Source: Clitoria ternatea
Taxonomy: Eukaryota > Streptophyta > Magnoliopsida > Fabales > Fabaceae
Assembly: GCA_037962975.1 (NCBI GenBank)
Contig: CM075673.1
Coordinates: forward strand, 121,353,001-121,417,000
Direction: 5' to 3'
Length of the DNA: 64,000 bases
In this document: positions 10,451 to 21,214 of the stretch, one piece after another
Layout of the letters: each line of letters opens with the position of its first letter
Position numbering within the stretch: position 1 is the stretch's first letter
Translations under genes and position numbers: made by a program
Notes under the pieces: generated by a model
The model's input: only the letters and a program-made list of their open reading frames with translations
What the model was told of the DNA's origin: nothing
Databases searched by the model: none

Positions 10451-13119
10451 ATGCGCCCTAGAGCAGGCCACGCTGGTCCTTCAAACAGGGGGAATTTTGG
10501 CTCTCGTGCCCCCCTTAGCCACCGTGGTGGGAGGATTCCAGCGAATCCTCCTGTGGCTGGGCCTCGTCGCTCAGAGAGAGCCGAAGCTTCTTCCTCACAA
10601 GCGTCCTCTTCCCAACGTCGCTCTGAGGTTCCCCTTGACTCGAGGGCTACCAGCCGCTCTGGTGAAGGGTCAAATGCTGAAGGTTACCTCTCTGACGATG
10701 TTGCTTTTTACCACAGTACATACGCGTTCCACCGAGCCTGCACAACTATGGACCTTCCAGGACGTGGAAAAACACCAGTTCTCCGCTTTGCTGAAGGGTG
10801 TGTCAACGTTGTGGCACACCGGCTTGACTGGGAGAAACTCAACAGGGAGAAACCCTACTGTTGGGTGGAGGAGGAATTCCTAGAGATCCCTTCGCACCAT
10901 GCGAGTGAGGAGGAATGCACGGTTTCTTTCTGCTGCAAAATATATTCAGATAAAAAGTACAAGGTGCGATACGCTGTGCTGGCACCACGCCCCTCTGAGA
11001 GAGTGTGCCACAGCGTCCCTGATGAGAGGTCGGTCTACATGTACGACTTCGTCTTCTTGAAGTTAGGAGTACGCTTCCCCATGACGGAATTCCAGATGGC
11101 CGTCCTGCGCTTCCTAGACTGCGCCCCTACACAACTTCATCCCAATGGTTGGTGTCTAGTCCGGGCTCTGGAGGTTCTGGGGGAGCATTTCAACTTCTCC
11201 GCCACTGTGGCCAAACTGTTTCACTATTGCCAGGTGGTTCGCCGTGCTAATAAGAAGGGCGGCCTTGGGTTCATTACTCTCTGTAGTGACTCAAGGGTGA
11301 TAAATTTCAAGTCTTATACGGAATCCGCGAAGGTGGATGGACGCTCCTTCAAGCACTACTACACGCGGGTCCGTATTCAACCAAATAAGCCGGTCTTCTG
11401 GCGAAACAAGGAGGGATTTACCAAGTTTCCTCTCAGCTGGACGCACGAGCATTTTCTCCTTATGAGCCGTGCTTATTACACAGATGAGAGTGAACTCTCC
11501 TCTCATTCTGTTGAGGTCTTGAGCGCCATGCAGACGGCCTCGAAGACCCTCAAAGGATTTTCCAGCAGGCTCCTCTTGGCCGAGGACGATATCCAAAACG
11601 CCTACCTCCGTAATATCTGCTCTTACTCTGTCCGTATTGTATAATTATTCCGCTCTGATTATTTTTTCTTCTTATGTGCTAATTTGACCTTTCTTGTTTT
11701 GCAGAACAAATCGAAAGAGCCTGCCCAGAAATGTTGTCGTTAAGGACCATGATGGCTGACGATGATTCCTCCTCAGAGGAGAATGAGATCCAGGCGAAGA
11801 GGAACGCCACCAAAACTCCCCTCATTCCCCTAACCTCTGCAGTAGGTGATGAGGTTCCTCTCTTTGATGAGGAGGAAACAGAAGAACCAACTGAGGCCAC
11901 TGGAGCGGGCGACGAGGAGGCCGTCCCAGAGAAGAAGAGGAAAAAGAGGCACCTTGTAAAAAAGGCAGATCAAGAAAAGCCCTCCTCTGATGACCCTGTG
12001 AAGAAGCGTCAGAAGACGGTCGAAGAAACTGAATTGAAGAAGGACAAGGGAAAGAAGCCCGTTCCTGAATCCTCTGCCCCCTCTTCACAGAATGCTTCAG
12101 AGCCTGACTCTGGGAATGGTCCTCCTCCGGTATTTGAGCCTCCGCGTGACTCCTTCCTCTCTCCTTACTTGTGGTTTCAGGGGTCTATGCCTCCCACTCT
12201 TCCAAAGGCACGATATTGCCTCCGCCCTTCCCTCGACGCTGCTGGGGTTCGAGGTGCTTGTAAGGCCGGGCGTTGGCAGCTGGATGAACTGTCTGGCCTC
12301 CTTGATTCCCTGAGCGAGAAGGCAGATTATATGGATCAGGTTAAAAAACTTGAAACCGAACTCGCGGTGAAGGAGAAATGGGCGACCAAGCAAGCTAAAG
12401 TTCATAGGGGCGTGGAGTCAGACTTGAAGAAAACTAAAGAGACGCTCCAGAGGAAAACTGAGGAGGCAAGCCAAGTTCATTTTGCGAATAAGGCTCTAGA
12501 GCGGGAAGTTGCCGACCTCCAGAAACAGAACAAATCCATACCCCTCCTTGAAGAAGAATTACAACTGGAGAAGAAGAGATCGGCTAAGCTCGCTGACGAT
12601 CTCAAAATTATGGAGGACGGTCGCAACAAAGACCTTGGGGAGTGGGAGAGCCTTTGGAAGGAGATGCAAGCCCAGATTGAGGAACTCAAGAAGGGTGGTG
12701 CGAGTGCTGGGCCTTCAGAAGAGGATTTTGCCAAGGTTCAAAGAAAATTAGCTGCTGCGAAGGCCAAGGCTGCCAAAGCCTTGGAGATATGCAAAAATGT
12801 GGCGTATGAATCCTTCGGCCTGGCCCTTCGTCAAGTCTATTATCGTAACCCTGGAGTGAAGCTGAATCTGTACGGATTGGATCCGTTCTTCGAATTCCAT
12901 GGGGGAAAACTTGTCGAAGTGCATAAGGACGGCTCGCACCATGAACCCCGTGCATCTCTGTATGAACTGCCTCCCCTTCCAGAAGGTCAAAGTATGGAGC
13001 CAACAACGGCCACCGCTACCTCTGGAGCTGAAACGCAAGAAGGTGCCCAAACTGGAGTAGAGGACAAAACGGAGAAGGCAGGAGTGCCCACTGCGGAGGA
13101 TCAGGCACCAGCCTCTTAA
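10451..13119 (+). CDS. Antisense ORF of element C: two-exon gene, gypsy-type transposon-associated domain protein
   Basis: Join 10451-11633 and 11705-13119, encoding 865 residues. The intron 11634-11704 (71 bp) has GT and AG ends with a T-rich stretch before TTGCAG, and splicing restores the frame exactly. I chose ATG 10451 (MRPRAGHAGPS) because the upstream in-frame ATG 10298 lies at or before the predicted transcription start. The first part is Ser/Arg-rich. Residues about 85-350 resemble the Pfam family named putative gypsy-type transposon domain (PF04195), for example VFLKLGVRFPMTEFQMAVLR and APTQLHPNGW. The second exon has an acidic/basic low-complexity part, then a long coiled coil (about 12,300-12,780, heptad-rich K/E/L). 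No catalytic motif is recognised. Such extra antisense ORFs are known in Tat-lineage elements; their function is unknown. A possible poly(A) signal AATAAA is at 13202. Confidence 0.75.
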
Positions 13120-13821
13120 TTTATGCTTTATTCATAGCTGTGTACTGGGATCAGCTCCAGCTTTAACTACCTTGTGACTTGAACAATTTTTATTTTTTGG
13201 AAATAAAATTCACTGCTGTTTTTCTTCAACTGCTTGCGTCGAATGTATGATTGTTGAATAACTTAGTGCTATACAATACACTTTATTGTTTTCAATGCTT
13301 TGCGAATCCGCTCTGTGTAGTTACCTAGCTGCTTAAAGCGTACTTATCACACCGGATTAAGATAACAAATTGTAACAAAGAAGTGACAATTAAGTTAAAG
13401 CATGCCCTGTCCCCAAGTGTAAGTACATTGGGAAGGGAAATTTTATCTCAAGAATTACCTTTTAACTTCTTAAAAAGATAAAAATGCTCATCTGTCCTCG
13501 AAGACGTAGAGCGGGTACGTGAGCGCTCAACCGCTCTGGGGTGGATATTCCACAATTGAGGACGGATATTGCCTTTGAATTTTTGTATAGCTTTGGCAAG
13601 GGTAAGCTTTACGCCTTTCTCTTGAGGTTCGGGTTGGTCCTACACCTCAAGTCTTCACACGGTGTTCGGTTCGATCCTACTAACCGTACTTGGAGTTCGG
13701 TGCAATCCTACAATCCAAGCCTTCAACACGGGGTTCGGATCAGGGCTAATCCTGAACCTACTGCGCCCGTTACTCGGGGTTCAGCGTGGTTTTCTGTATG
13801 AACCAGCCTACTGCGCCCAAG
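13120..13821 (+). other. 3' flank of antisense gene with diverged copies of the tandem repeat
   Basis: AATAAA at 13202-13207 can serve the antisense gene. From about 13,620 to 13,820 the phrase ggttcgg returns several times in diverged surroundings, grading into the homogeneous array to the right. No real ORF is seen. Confidence 0.55.
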
Positions 13822-14344
13822 CCTTCGCATGGGGTTCGGTTTGTGGCCTTGAAAAAGGACCAGCCCTACAACCCATGTGTCTTCGAATGGGGTTCGGTTT
13901 GTGGCCTTGAAAAAGGACCAGCCCTACAACCCATGTTGTCTTCGAATGGGGTTCGGTTTGTGGCCTTGAAAAAGGACCAGCCCTACAACCCATGTTGTCT
14001 TTGAATGGGGTTCGGTTTGTGGCCTTGAAAAAGGACCAGCCCTACAACCCATGTTGTCTTTGAATGGGGTTCGGTTTGTGGCCTTGAAAAAGGACCAGCC
14101 CTACAACCCATGTGTCTTCGAATGGGGTTCGGTTTGTGGCCTCGAAAAAGGACCAGCCTTACAACCCATGTTGTCTTCGAATGGGGTTCGGTTTGTGGCC
14201 TTGAAAAAGGACCAGCCCTACAACCCATGTGTCTTCGAATGGGGTTCGGTTTGTGGCCTTGAAAAAGGACCAGCCCTACAACCCATGTGTCTTCGAATGG
14301 GGTTCGGTTTGTGGCCTTGAAAAAGGACCAGCCCTACAACCCAT
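13822..14344. repeat. Nine-copy 58/59-bp tandem array in element C
   Basis: The core ggggttcggtttgtggcc begins at 13831, 13889, 13948, 14007, 14066, 14124, 14183, 14241 and 14299, giving spacings of 58 or 59 bp. Units differ by only a few bases, mainly tgtgt versus tgttgt and cttcg versus ctttg. The array lies between the 3' ends of pol (minus) and the antisense gene (plus). Tandem repeats in this part of Tat elements are known and can seed satellite DNA. Confidence 0.95.
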
Positions 14345-14706
14345 TCCACCTCAAGGAGTTACATCGTCAAAACACACGATGTGTGATTGAGATCATCCAT
14401 CCTGAGGGGTCTTCATCAGTTCCTCGAGGAGTTATATCATCAACTACAGAATTGGTAGTTGAGTTCATCCGTCCTGAGGTGTATGCGTATTTAAACTACG
14501 GCTATAAATCACAACACATAAGAAAAGTGAGAATGATAGGGCGGTTAAAATGTATTCTCATTAAAATTGAAAGTACATTACATGAAGAGCGTAGTTGGGG
14601 TCATGCCTCATTAAAACCTTCTTGAGAAAACCCAAAGGGAAAAAACTCAAGTAAGGAAAAAGAGTACACGCCGTCTTACCAACTAGTTGTAATAAGCACG
14701 TAAGTT
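14345..14706 (-). other. Element C 3' untranslated stretch between pol stop and tandem array
   Basis: No ORF or recognised motif; it links the end of pol with the tandem array. Confidence 0.5.
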
Positions 14707-17700
14707 CTAAGTGTTCCATTTGTTACAGATTGGAGTTCCATCAAGTTCTTCCAACCGGTATGACCCTTTTCCAGTCACTTCAGAAACTCTATAAGGACCT
14801 TCCCACGTCAGTGCTAGCTTTCCTTGGTGAGCGAACTTATTCCCCACACTTGCCTTTCTCAAAACAAGATCTCCGGTGTTGAAAGCTCTGTACTGGACAC
14901 GTTTATTATACCGGAGTGCTGCCTTTGCTTTTATTGCCTGATCTCTGACAAAAGCCTTTTCCCTTAACTCCTGGAGGACGTCCAGTTCTGATGCCAAATT
15001 GGCGTTGTTATCTTCAGCTGAAAAATACTCCACACGAGCCGATCTTGTTTGTAGCTCCACTAGAATCATCGCCTCAACCCCGTACGTCAGCCGGTATGGG
15101 GATTCGTTAGTTGAAGAATGAGGCGTAGTGCGGTATGCCCATAAAACATGACATAGCTGGTCAGTCCATCCTCCCTTCGCTTCTCCCAGACGCTTCTTCA
15201 ACCCCTTTAACACCTCTCGATTGGCTACCTCCGCTTGTCCATTAGTTTGAGGGTGTTCAACAGACGAAAATATCTGGATTATCCCCAGTCCTTCCAGCAA
15301 ATCTGTGAACTTTTTGTCTGTAAACTGGGTGTCGTTGTCAGTCACAATCCGCCCTGGCACCCCAAACCGAGCTATGATATTTTCATACACGAAACGTCTT
15401 GTTCGTGCAGAAGTGATATACACTACTGGTTCTGCCTCGATCCATTTGGTGAAGTAGTCTACCCCCATGATCAAATATTTGATACCTCCTGGCGCAGTGG
15501 GGAACGGACCCAAAATATCAAGACCCCACTGGTAGAACGGCCAAGGCACAGCAGATGAGGATAGCTCTTGGGCCGGTGTATGGTGGAGATTGGAGAATTT
15601 TTGACAAGCGTTGCACTTCCTAACAAAATCTGCAGAATCCTGCTTCACAGTGGGCCACCAATATCCAGCCCTGAGGACGTTTCTCATTAAGCTTCGGCCC
15701 CCAGCATGGTGCCCACATTGCCCCTCGTGCACTTCCTCCAAAACTGCTTGAACCTCGTCCTCTCTCAAACACAAAAGATATGGGACAGAGAATCCCCTTT
15801 TGTAGAGAACACCATCGACCATAGTAAAATATGGCAGCTCCCTCTTCACTCGTCTCCTCTCCTTCTCATCAGTGGGAAGTTGACCATCAGCCAGATAGTG
15901 AATATAGGGGATGACCCAAGAATCCTCATATGGATAGCTTACCATGATAGCATTCAGAGAAGGGTACAGAGGTATGCTGGGTGATGTCAAAGTGCTTTGA
16001 ACTACCGTTGTTGTGCTGCCGGGCTGCTTTGTACTTGCAAGTCTTGACAAGATGTCCGCCCTGGTGTTTTCCTCTCTGGGCACATGTTTGAACTTTAAAA
16101 CTTCAAACCTTCCCTTCAACTCATTAACACAATTCAAGTACAATTGAAGTTGCGGCTCCTTTGCTTGGTACTCCCCCTGGATCTGCGAAATCACCAATTG
16201 AGAATCACTGCACAGTGTGACTGCTGATGCTCCGATGTCAATCGCCGCACGGAGACCGGCTAAGCATGCTTCGTATTCAGCCTGGTTGTTGGAGGTTTTG
16301 AAATTGAATCGGAGGGAAATTTCTAAGTGCACACCATCATCGCTTTCTACCACCACACCTGCTCCATAACCTTTGCTGTTCGACGATCCATCAACGTAAA
16401 TGGTCCAATGCGCTCGAGGGGTGGCAGGGTCTGCCCCAGTCATCTCCACAACAAAATCAGCCAACACTTGTGCCTTGATGGCTCCTCGAGGCTCATACGA
16501 AATTTCGAATTCAGACAGCTCGATAGACCATTTTATCATCCTCCCGGCGAGGTCGGGCTTGCTAAGTACTGAACGGAGAGGCAAATCCGTTCTCACCAGT
16601 ACTGGGTGCGCGTGGAAATAGGGCCTCAACCGTCGTGATGCCCACACGACTGCTAGAGCAGCTTTCTCAATCTTCTGGTACCTTCCTTCCGCCCCCTGAA
16701 ACGTCTTACTGGTAAAGTATACCGGTCTCTGCCCCTCAGGGGTTTCTTTAACCAAGGCTACGCCTAGGTCTTCATCAGAGATTGCTAAATACAGGATCAA
16801 AATCTCACCAGGGTCAGCCTTAACCAGTATTGGCGGACTCGAGAGAACGGCCTTGAGTTGCTGGAAGGCTTGTTCTTGCTCCTCTCCCCATTCAAAATTC
16901 TTGTGTTTCTTCAACGCCTTATACAAGGGAAGGGATCTGTGTGCCATTTTGGGCATGAAGCGAGCCAGTGCGGCTACCTTCCCATTCAATGATTGGACCT
17001 CCCTCAGGCTCTTAGGGCTCTGCATATCCAGGATTGCTTGACATTTCCTAGGGTTAGCCTCAATGCCCCGTTGGGTCAACATGAATCCCAAGAATTTCCC
17101 AGCTGGGACGGCAAAGGTGTACTTTAAGGGGTTTAACCTCATGTTGTACTGTCAAAGCCTAGTGAAAACTTGGTGCAGATCTTCAATTTGGTCTCCTCCA
17201 GCGGGCGTTTTGGCTATAATATCATCGATATAAACTTCGACCAGCCTGGTGTGCATCCCTTCAAAGACTTTGTTAATCATGCGCTGATAGGTAGCGCTGG
17301 CGTTCTTCAATCCAAAAGGCATGACGGTGTAGCAGAAAACACCGCAGTCATTGATAAAGGCAGTTTTCTCTTGGTCTCCCTCCCACATCAGAATCTGGTT
17401 ATACCCCGAATAAGCATCCATGAAACTGAGGTACTGGTAACCAGATGAATCATCCACCATGCGATCAATGTTGGGCAGGGGATATGGATCTTTGGGGCAG
17501 CAACGGTTAAGATCCACATAATCTGTGCACATTCTCCATTTGCCATTAGCTTTCTACACCATAACCACATTAGAAAGCCAAGAAGAGTAGCGTATCTCCC
17601 TTATAAAGCCTGCTTTTAACAACTCCTCTGTCTGCTCACAAGCTGCCCTCTGCTTCTCCAGTCCTAACCTCCTCTTCTTCTGGGCCACCGGTCTTGTTTC

Positions 17701-20157
17701 AGGATACACGGCAAGCTTGTGGCAACAAAAATCAGGGTCCATCCCAGGCATGTCTGCTGCTGTCCATGCAAAAAGATCCTTGAACTCCTGAAGAAGGGCT
17801 AACAAGCGTTGCTCCATAGCAAACTCCAACTTATCATTGATGTGTGTAACCTTCTCTGGGGAATCTCTTAAGACAATGTCCCTGGAACCACCATCCGATG
17901 TGGGCTTAGAGGGATTGAGTGGATCAATCTTCAATTCCGCTCTGGGGTCCAGATCAATTAGACTGACAGACCCTGCCGCTGTTCCTCCGTCATTCAGCTT
18001 CCTCTTCTTATTGAATGCCTCCAACTTGACCATGTTGAGGCTCAGGTTATAACAGTATCGAGCCATCTCCTGATCACTGCGGAGAGAGGACACACCGTTG
18101 TCCTTATCAATGAATTTGATCAAGAGGTGAGGAGTGGATACAATTGCTTCCATCGCATTCAGTGTTGGACGGCCTATGATACCGTTGTATGGGGATTCCA
18201 CATCAATCACCAGGATTCTTGACTTGACTGTTCTCGCACCTGGCTCTCCTTCAAAAGAAATCAGGGTGTCAAGATACCCCTTGCTGGGTTGCTTGGCTCC
18301 ATTAAACGCTGTGAGTTCTTGCGTGTAGGGTTGTAAATCTGCATCATTGAAACCCATTCGTTTGAAACAATTATAAAAGATAACGTCACAAGAACTTCCC
18401 TGATCGACGAGGATCCTCTTGACATCCTTGTTGGCTATGACTGCCACAATAACTACTGCATCATCACCTCCTGGAATTGTTGGGCCAAAGTCATCATCAG
18501 TAAATGACACCGTCGGAGCTACCATACCGTCCCTGAAAGGGCGGTTATCCCTTGGTTTGCCCTGAACAGACAGAATCATCCTGTGGTGATTCTTCCTTGC
18601 TGTGATTGATGCTCCTCCTCCCGTAAATCCTCCAGCTATCATCTCAATCACTTCTCCTCTGCCCTGCCTCTGCTGCTGGGGCATGTTATTTTGTTGGGCA
18701 CCTTCAGCAATCACTACTCCCTTCTGCTTTTCAGCTGCAGTGAACTTCCTTGCTGGGTTACGTGTATTATCATCTTCGTCATCAGGATCTCTATTCCTTT
18801 TTTCCATCCTCTGAGGCTCATCTACAGATTTCTCCTTGAATAAATACTGCTTCAGCTTTCCTTCCCGAAGGAGAGTTTCCACTGTATTCTTTAATGCTTT
18901 GCATTCATCAGTATTGTGCCCCGTTTGTTCATGGAAAGTGCAATACTTACGTGGGTTACCACCCCTCTTGACTGGGGCTGGTTTCCTTATACCAAAGACG
19001 TTCAACGTTGGCCAACCAACCTCCCTCATGATTTGTGAATGCCTGGTGTTCAATGGAGCATAGTTGTCAAACGATGATACACGCCTATCTCGTGGATGCG
19101 GACGAGCGTTCACAAAGTCTTCTCTAAAGGCATGCTTCTCAGGCCTCACTCTCTCCTTTTCTCTCCGTGGCTGCTGAGTGGGCGCTGAAGGCTTCATTCT
19201 TGTTGCAGTTGCCTCTAGATGCATCTCTATGCCCACGTACTTGGAAGCTTTCCTTCGAAACTCCTCGAAGGTTGTTGGGGGGCTCTTTGCCAAGGATAGG
19301 GCAAAGGCTGAACCAGGCTGAAGAGCTTCCACTACAATATGGAGTTGTATGGCCTCCGTGAGGTTGGGGACCAGAGCTGCCTCCTTATAAAACCTTTTCA
19401 AGAACTCCTTAAGAGTTTTAGTTTCTCCCTGCCTTATCTGGGCCAGGGTGTGAGAAGTTCTTGGGATATCCCTAGAGATGACGAAATGGCTTTCAAATGC
19501 AGCAGCCATTTCCTCCCAAGAGTCTATAGATCCTGAGGGTAAGCTCTTAAACCAGCTGAGAGCCTCCTCCGTTAGCGTTCTTGGGAACATCCTGCACATA
19601 ACATCTTCATCTGCTCCCAAATACATAGCTTCATACACATAAGCATCCAAATGCTTAGTGGGGTCAGTTTCTCCATTATACTTCCCTATCGACAGTGGCT
19701 GAGTTGTTTGCAAATGTTTCGGGATGGTAACGTTCATCAGCCTTTTTGAGAAAGGGACACTGAGCTTGTACGTCCCTGAAGTCACCACCGCCTGCTCCCT
19801 TCTCCTGGTACTGACTCTATCACCAGAGTCTTGAGTCTGCTCTCTCTCTTCATACGTGGGGATCTTCGAATACTGGAGGGTTGTAGATCTATCCTTCGCT
19901 GATGCATGATGAGCATCCTCTGCATGGGACGCTGCCCTGTCCCCAGCTCCTCCTCTCTCCCGTTTCAACTCCATCAGCTCCTCCCTGAGTTGCCTGATAA
20001 CCTCATCGCGAGGGTCAGGTGTTTGCACTTGCACCATCCTCCGAGTTTGAGTTACAGGAGACTCGAAGACAAGTCTCCTTCCAGTCTGTTGATGGGTCAC
20101 ATCCTCCACGTGACCATCAACGAAATCTCTCCCATCACCTTCCATCGTGACAACCAA
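14707..20157 (-). pseudogene. Element C gag-pro-pol polyprotein with two in-frame stops
   Basis: One frame of 1,817 codons runs from ATG 20157 to the stop at 14707. It is broken by TAG at 17554-17556 (RT, expected Lys) and TGA at 17152-17154 (expected Arg; CGA to TGA). Order: gag domain (about residues 150-290), zinc knuckle YCTFHEQTGHNTDEC (about 403-418), protease with LVDQGSSCDVIF (about 580), RT with FMDAYSGYNQI, MPFGLKNASATYQ and catalytic VYIDDIIAK, RNase H (YFTSKTFQGAEGRYQKIEK), archaeal-type RNase H (YVDGSSNSKGYGAGVV; NQAEYEACLAGLRAA; SDSQLVISQIQGEY), and integrase with HHCC and D,D,E (WGLDILGPF, VTDNDTQF, HPQTNGQAEVANRE). All key residues outside the two stops are present. In an active copy the protein would provide particle, protease, cDNA synthesis and integration. 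This copy makes at most Gag-Pro unless stops are read through. Confidence 0.92.
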
Positions 20158-20189
20158 ACTTCTGTGAAAATAGGAATAACTCTAACGAG

Positions 20190-20207
20190 TCCCACTGGGC
20201 GTGCCAA
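20190..20207 (-). other. Element C primer binding site
   Basis: The minus strand reads TTGGCACGCCCAGTGGGA directly at the LTR edge. Element A carries the same site with one change. The tRNA is not assigned. Confidence 0.65.
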
Positions 20208-21010
20208 TGAACTGGTCTGGACCGGGGTCTAGGATCCGGTGTGGGACCAGCCACAAGATTATAGGTGTTTTTAGGGTTAGCACACTGGAACAGTGTGTAT
20301 CCGATGTATCAATCTGGTCTCTCAGTGGGAGAGGCCGGTCTTGTTGTCCTGGAGATCCTTCACACCAGCGTTTCGCGTTGCAGGGGGGCGAAAGGTGGTG
20401 CCACCTGCGAAGATTCTCCGACGCTCAAGTTAGAAGAGTGTAAGAACTCAGTGAATGCTCAAGCGAAGTAATAGTAAAAATTTTAGATAGAACAACGATA
20501 CCTTGCATGTGTATTGAAATGAGCTATTTATAGTTGTACGTGAGAAAATGAGTCGTTGGATACAGGTGGGTCCCCTAGCTCTGATAGCGTGTACATTATG
20601 TCAATCAGGGTGGCTCAGCACTCAGAATGTGTCAGGAGGGTAGGTCAATTATCAGAGTACGATCCTCTAGGAAGAGGAGAGGATAATCACCTTTTTCGCA
20701 TAATCTGCTGACACATCCACTTGCTTTCTGAGGCCATTGACGTGACATATTTTGCTACATACAGTATCTTCGCTGATAAGTTATTAGGGGCTCTTATCTT
20801 GCTGTGACTGAAAAGCCAACAGTTATGTAAATGTTCTGTGAAAATGAACAAAGAACCTTATAGAAAAAATAAGTGGGGCAGCCGTGAGATGAGGACGGAC
20901 GGACAGACATCGGATATCCGGTGTGGTAATGTTGAACCAGGACACCGGTTTTCCTTATCTGAGGTCACTCTGACGTCACAAGATTGGGGGCCGGTATCCA
21001 GACCGGATCA
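20208..21010 (-). repeat. Element C 5' LTR
   Basis: An 803-bp LTR (TG...CA) paired with 8964-9765. The minus-strand TATA box lies in gagctatttatag at about 20,521-20,533. The following gttaa (21011-21015) is the target duplication. Confidence 0.9.
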
Positions 21011-21015
21011 GTTAA
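21011..21015. repeat. Right target-site duplication of element C
   Basis: gttaa, identical to 8959-8963. Confidence 0.9.
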
Positions 21016-21214
21016 TAAAATATTGAAATTAATTTTATCATTAAACCTTTGTTATATTAGATATCAATTTTTGATTATTACAAATTAGTTAAATTGTGAA
21101 ATTACTTTTTGTAGTAAATTCTCGGACTAACTCAAAAATTTGATTTCAAATTTTTATTCTTTCTTATTTTTCTCTCTTGCTAGAGGACGAGCAATGTCTC
21201 AAGTTGGGGGTATT
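21016..21214 (+). other. Element B 3' non-coding end with polypurine tract
   Basis: Continuation of element B after the C insertion. The end, caagttgggggtatt at 21200-21214, is a purine-rich primer tract directly before the 3' LTR. Confidence 0.75.

Larger units (their letters stand above)
8964..21010 (-). mobile_element. Element C: nearly intact Tat-like Ty3/gypsy retrotransposon with an antisense gene
   Basis: Complete 12,047-bp element in minus orientation: 5' LTR 20208-21010, primer binding site, gag-pro-pol 20157-14707, 58/59-bp tandem array, antisense gene 10451-13119, polypurine tract, 3' LTR 8964-9765. It is flanked by the 5-bp duplication gttaa. The LTRs differ at about a dozen positions by eye (roughly 1.5%), mostly transitions, so the insertion is fairly young. 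Pol carries a second, archaeal-type RNase H domain and the gag zinc knuckle has the CxFHxxxGHxTxxC form; both are features of the Tat lineage. Only two in-frame stops interrupt the 1,817-codon frame. Confidence 0.93.

Noticed and set aside
13808..14320. Overlapping ORFs of 60-90 codons on both strands
   Set aside because: They arise from the 58/59-bp tandem array and have repeated peptide content; they are not genes.
13822..14344. Regular array as a possible CRISPR
   Set aside because: The whole unit repeats head to tail with no unique spacers, and the context is a plant retrotransposon.
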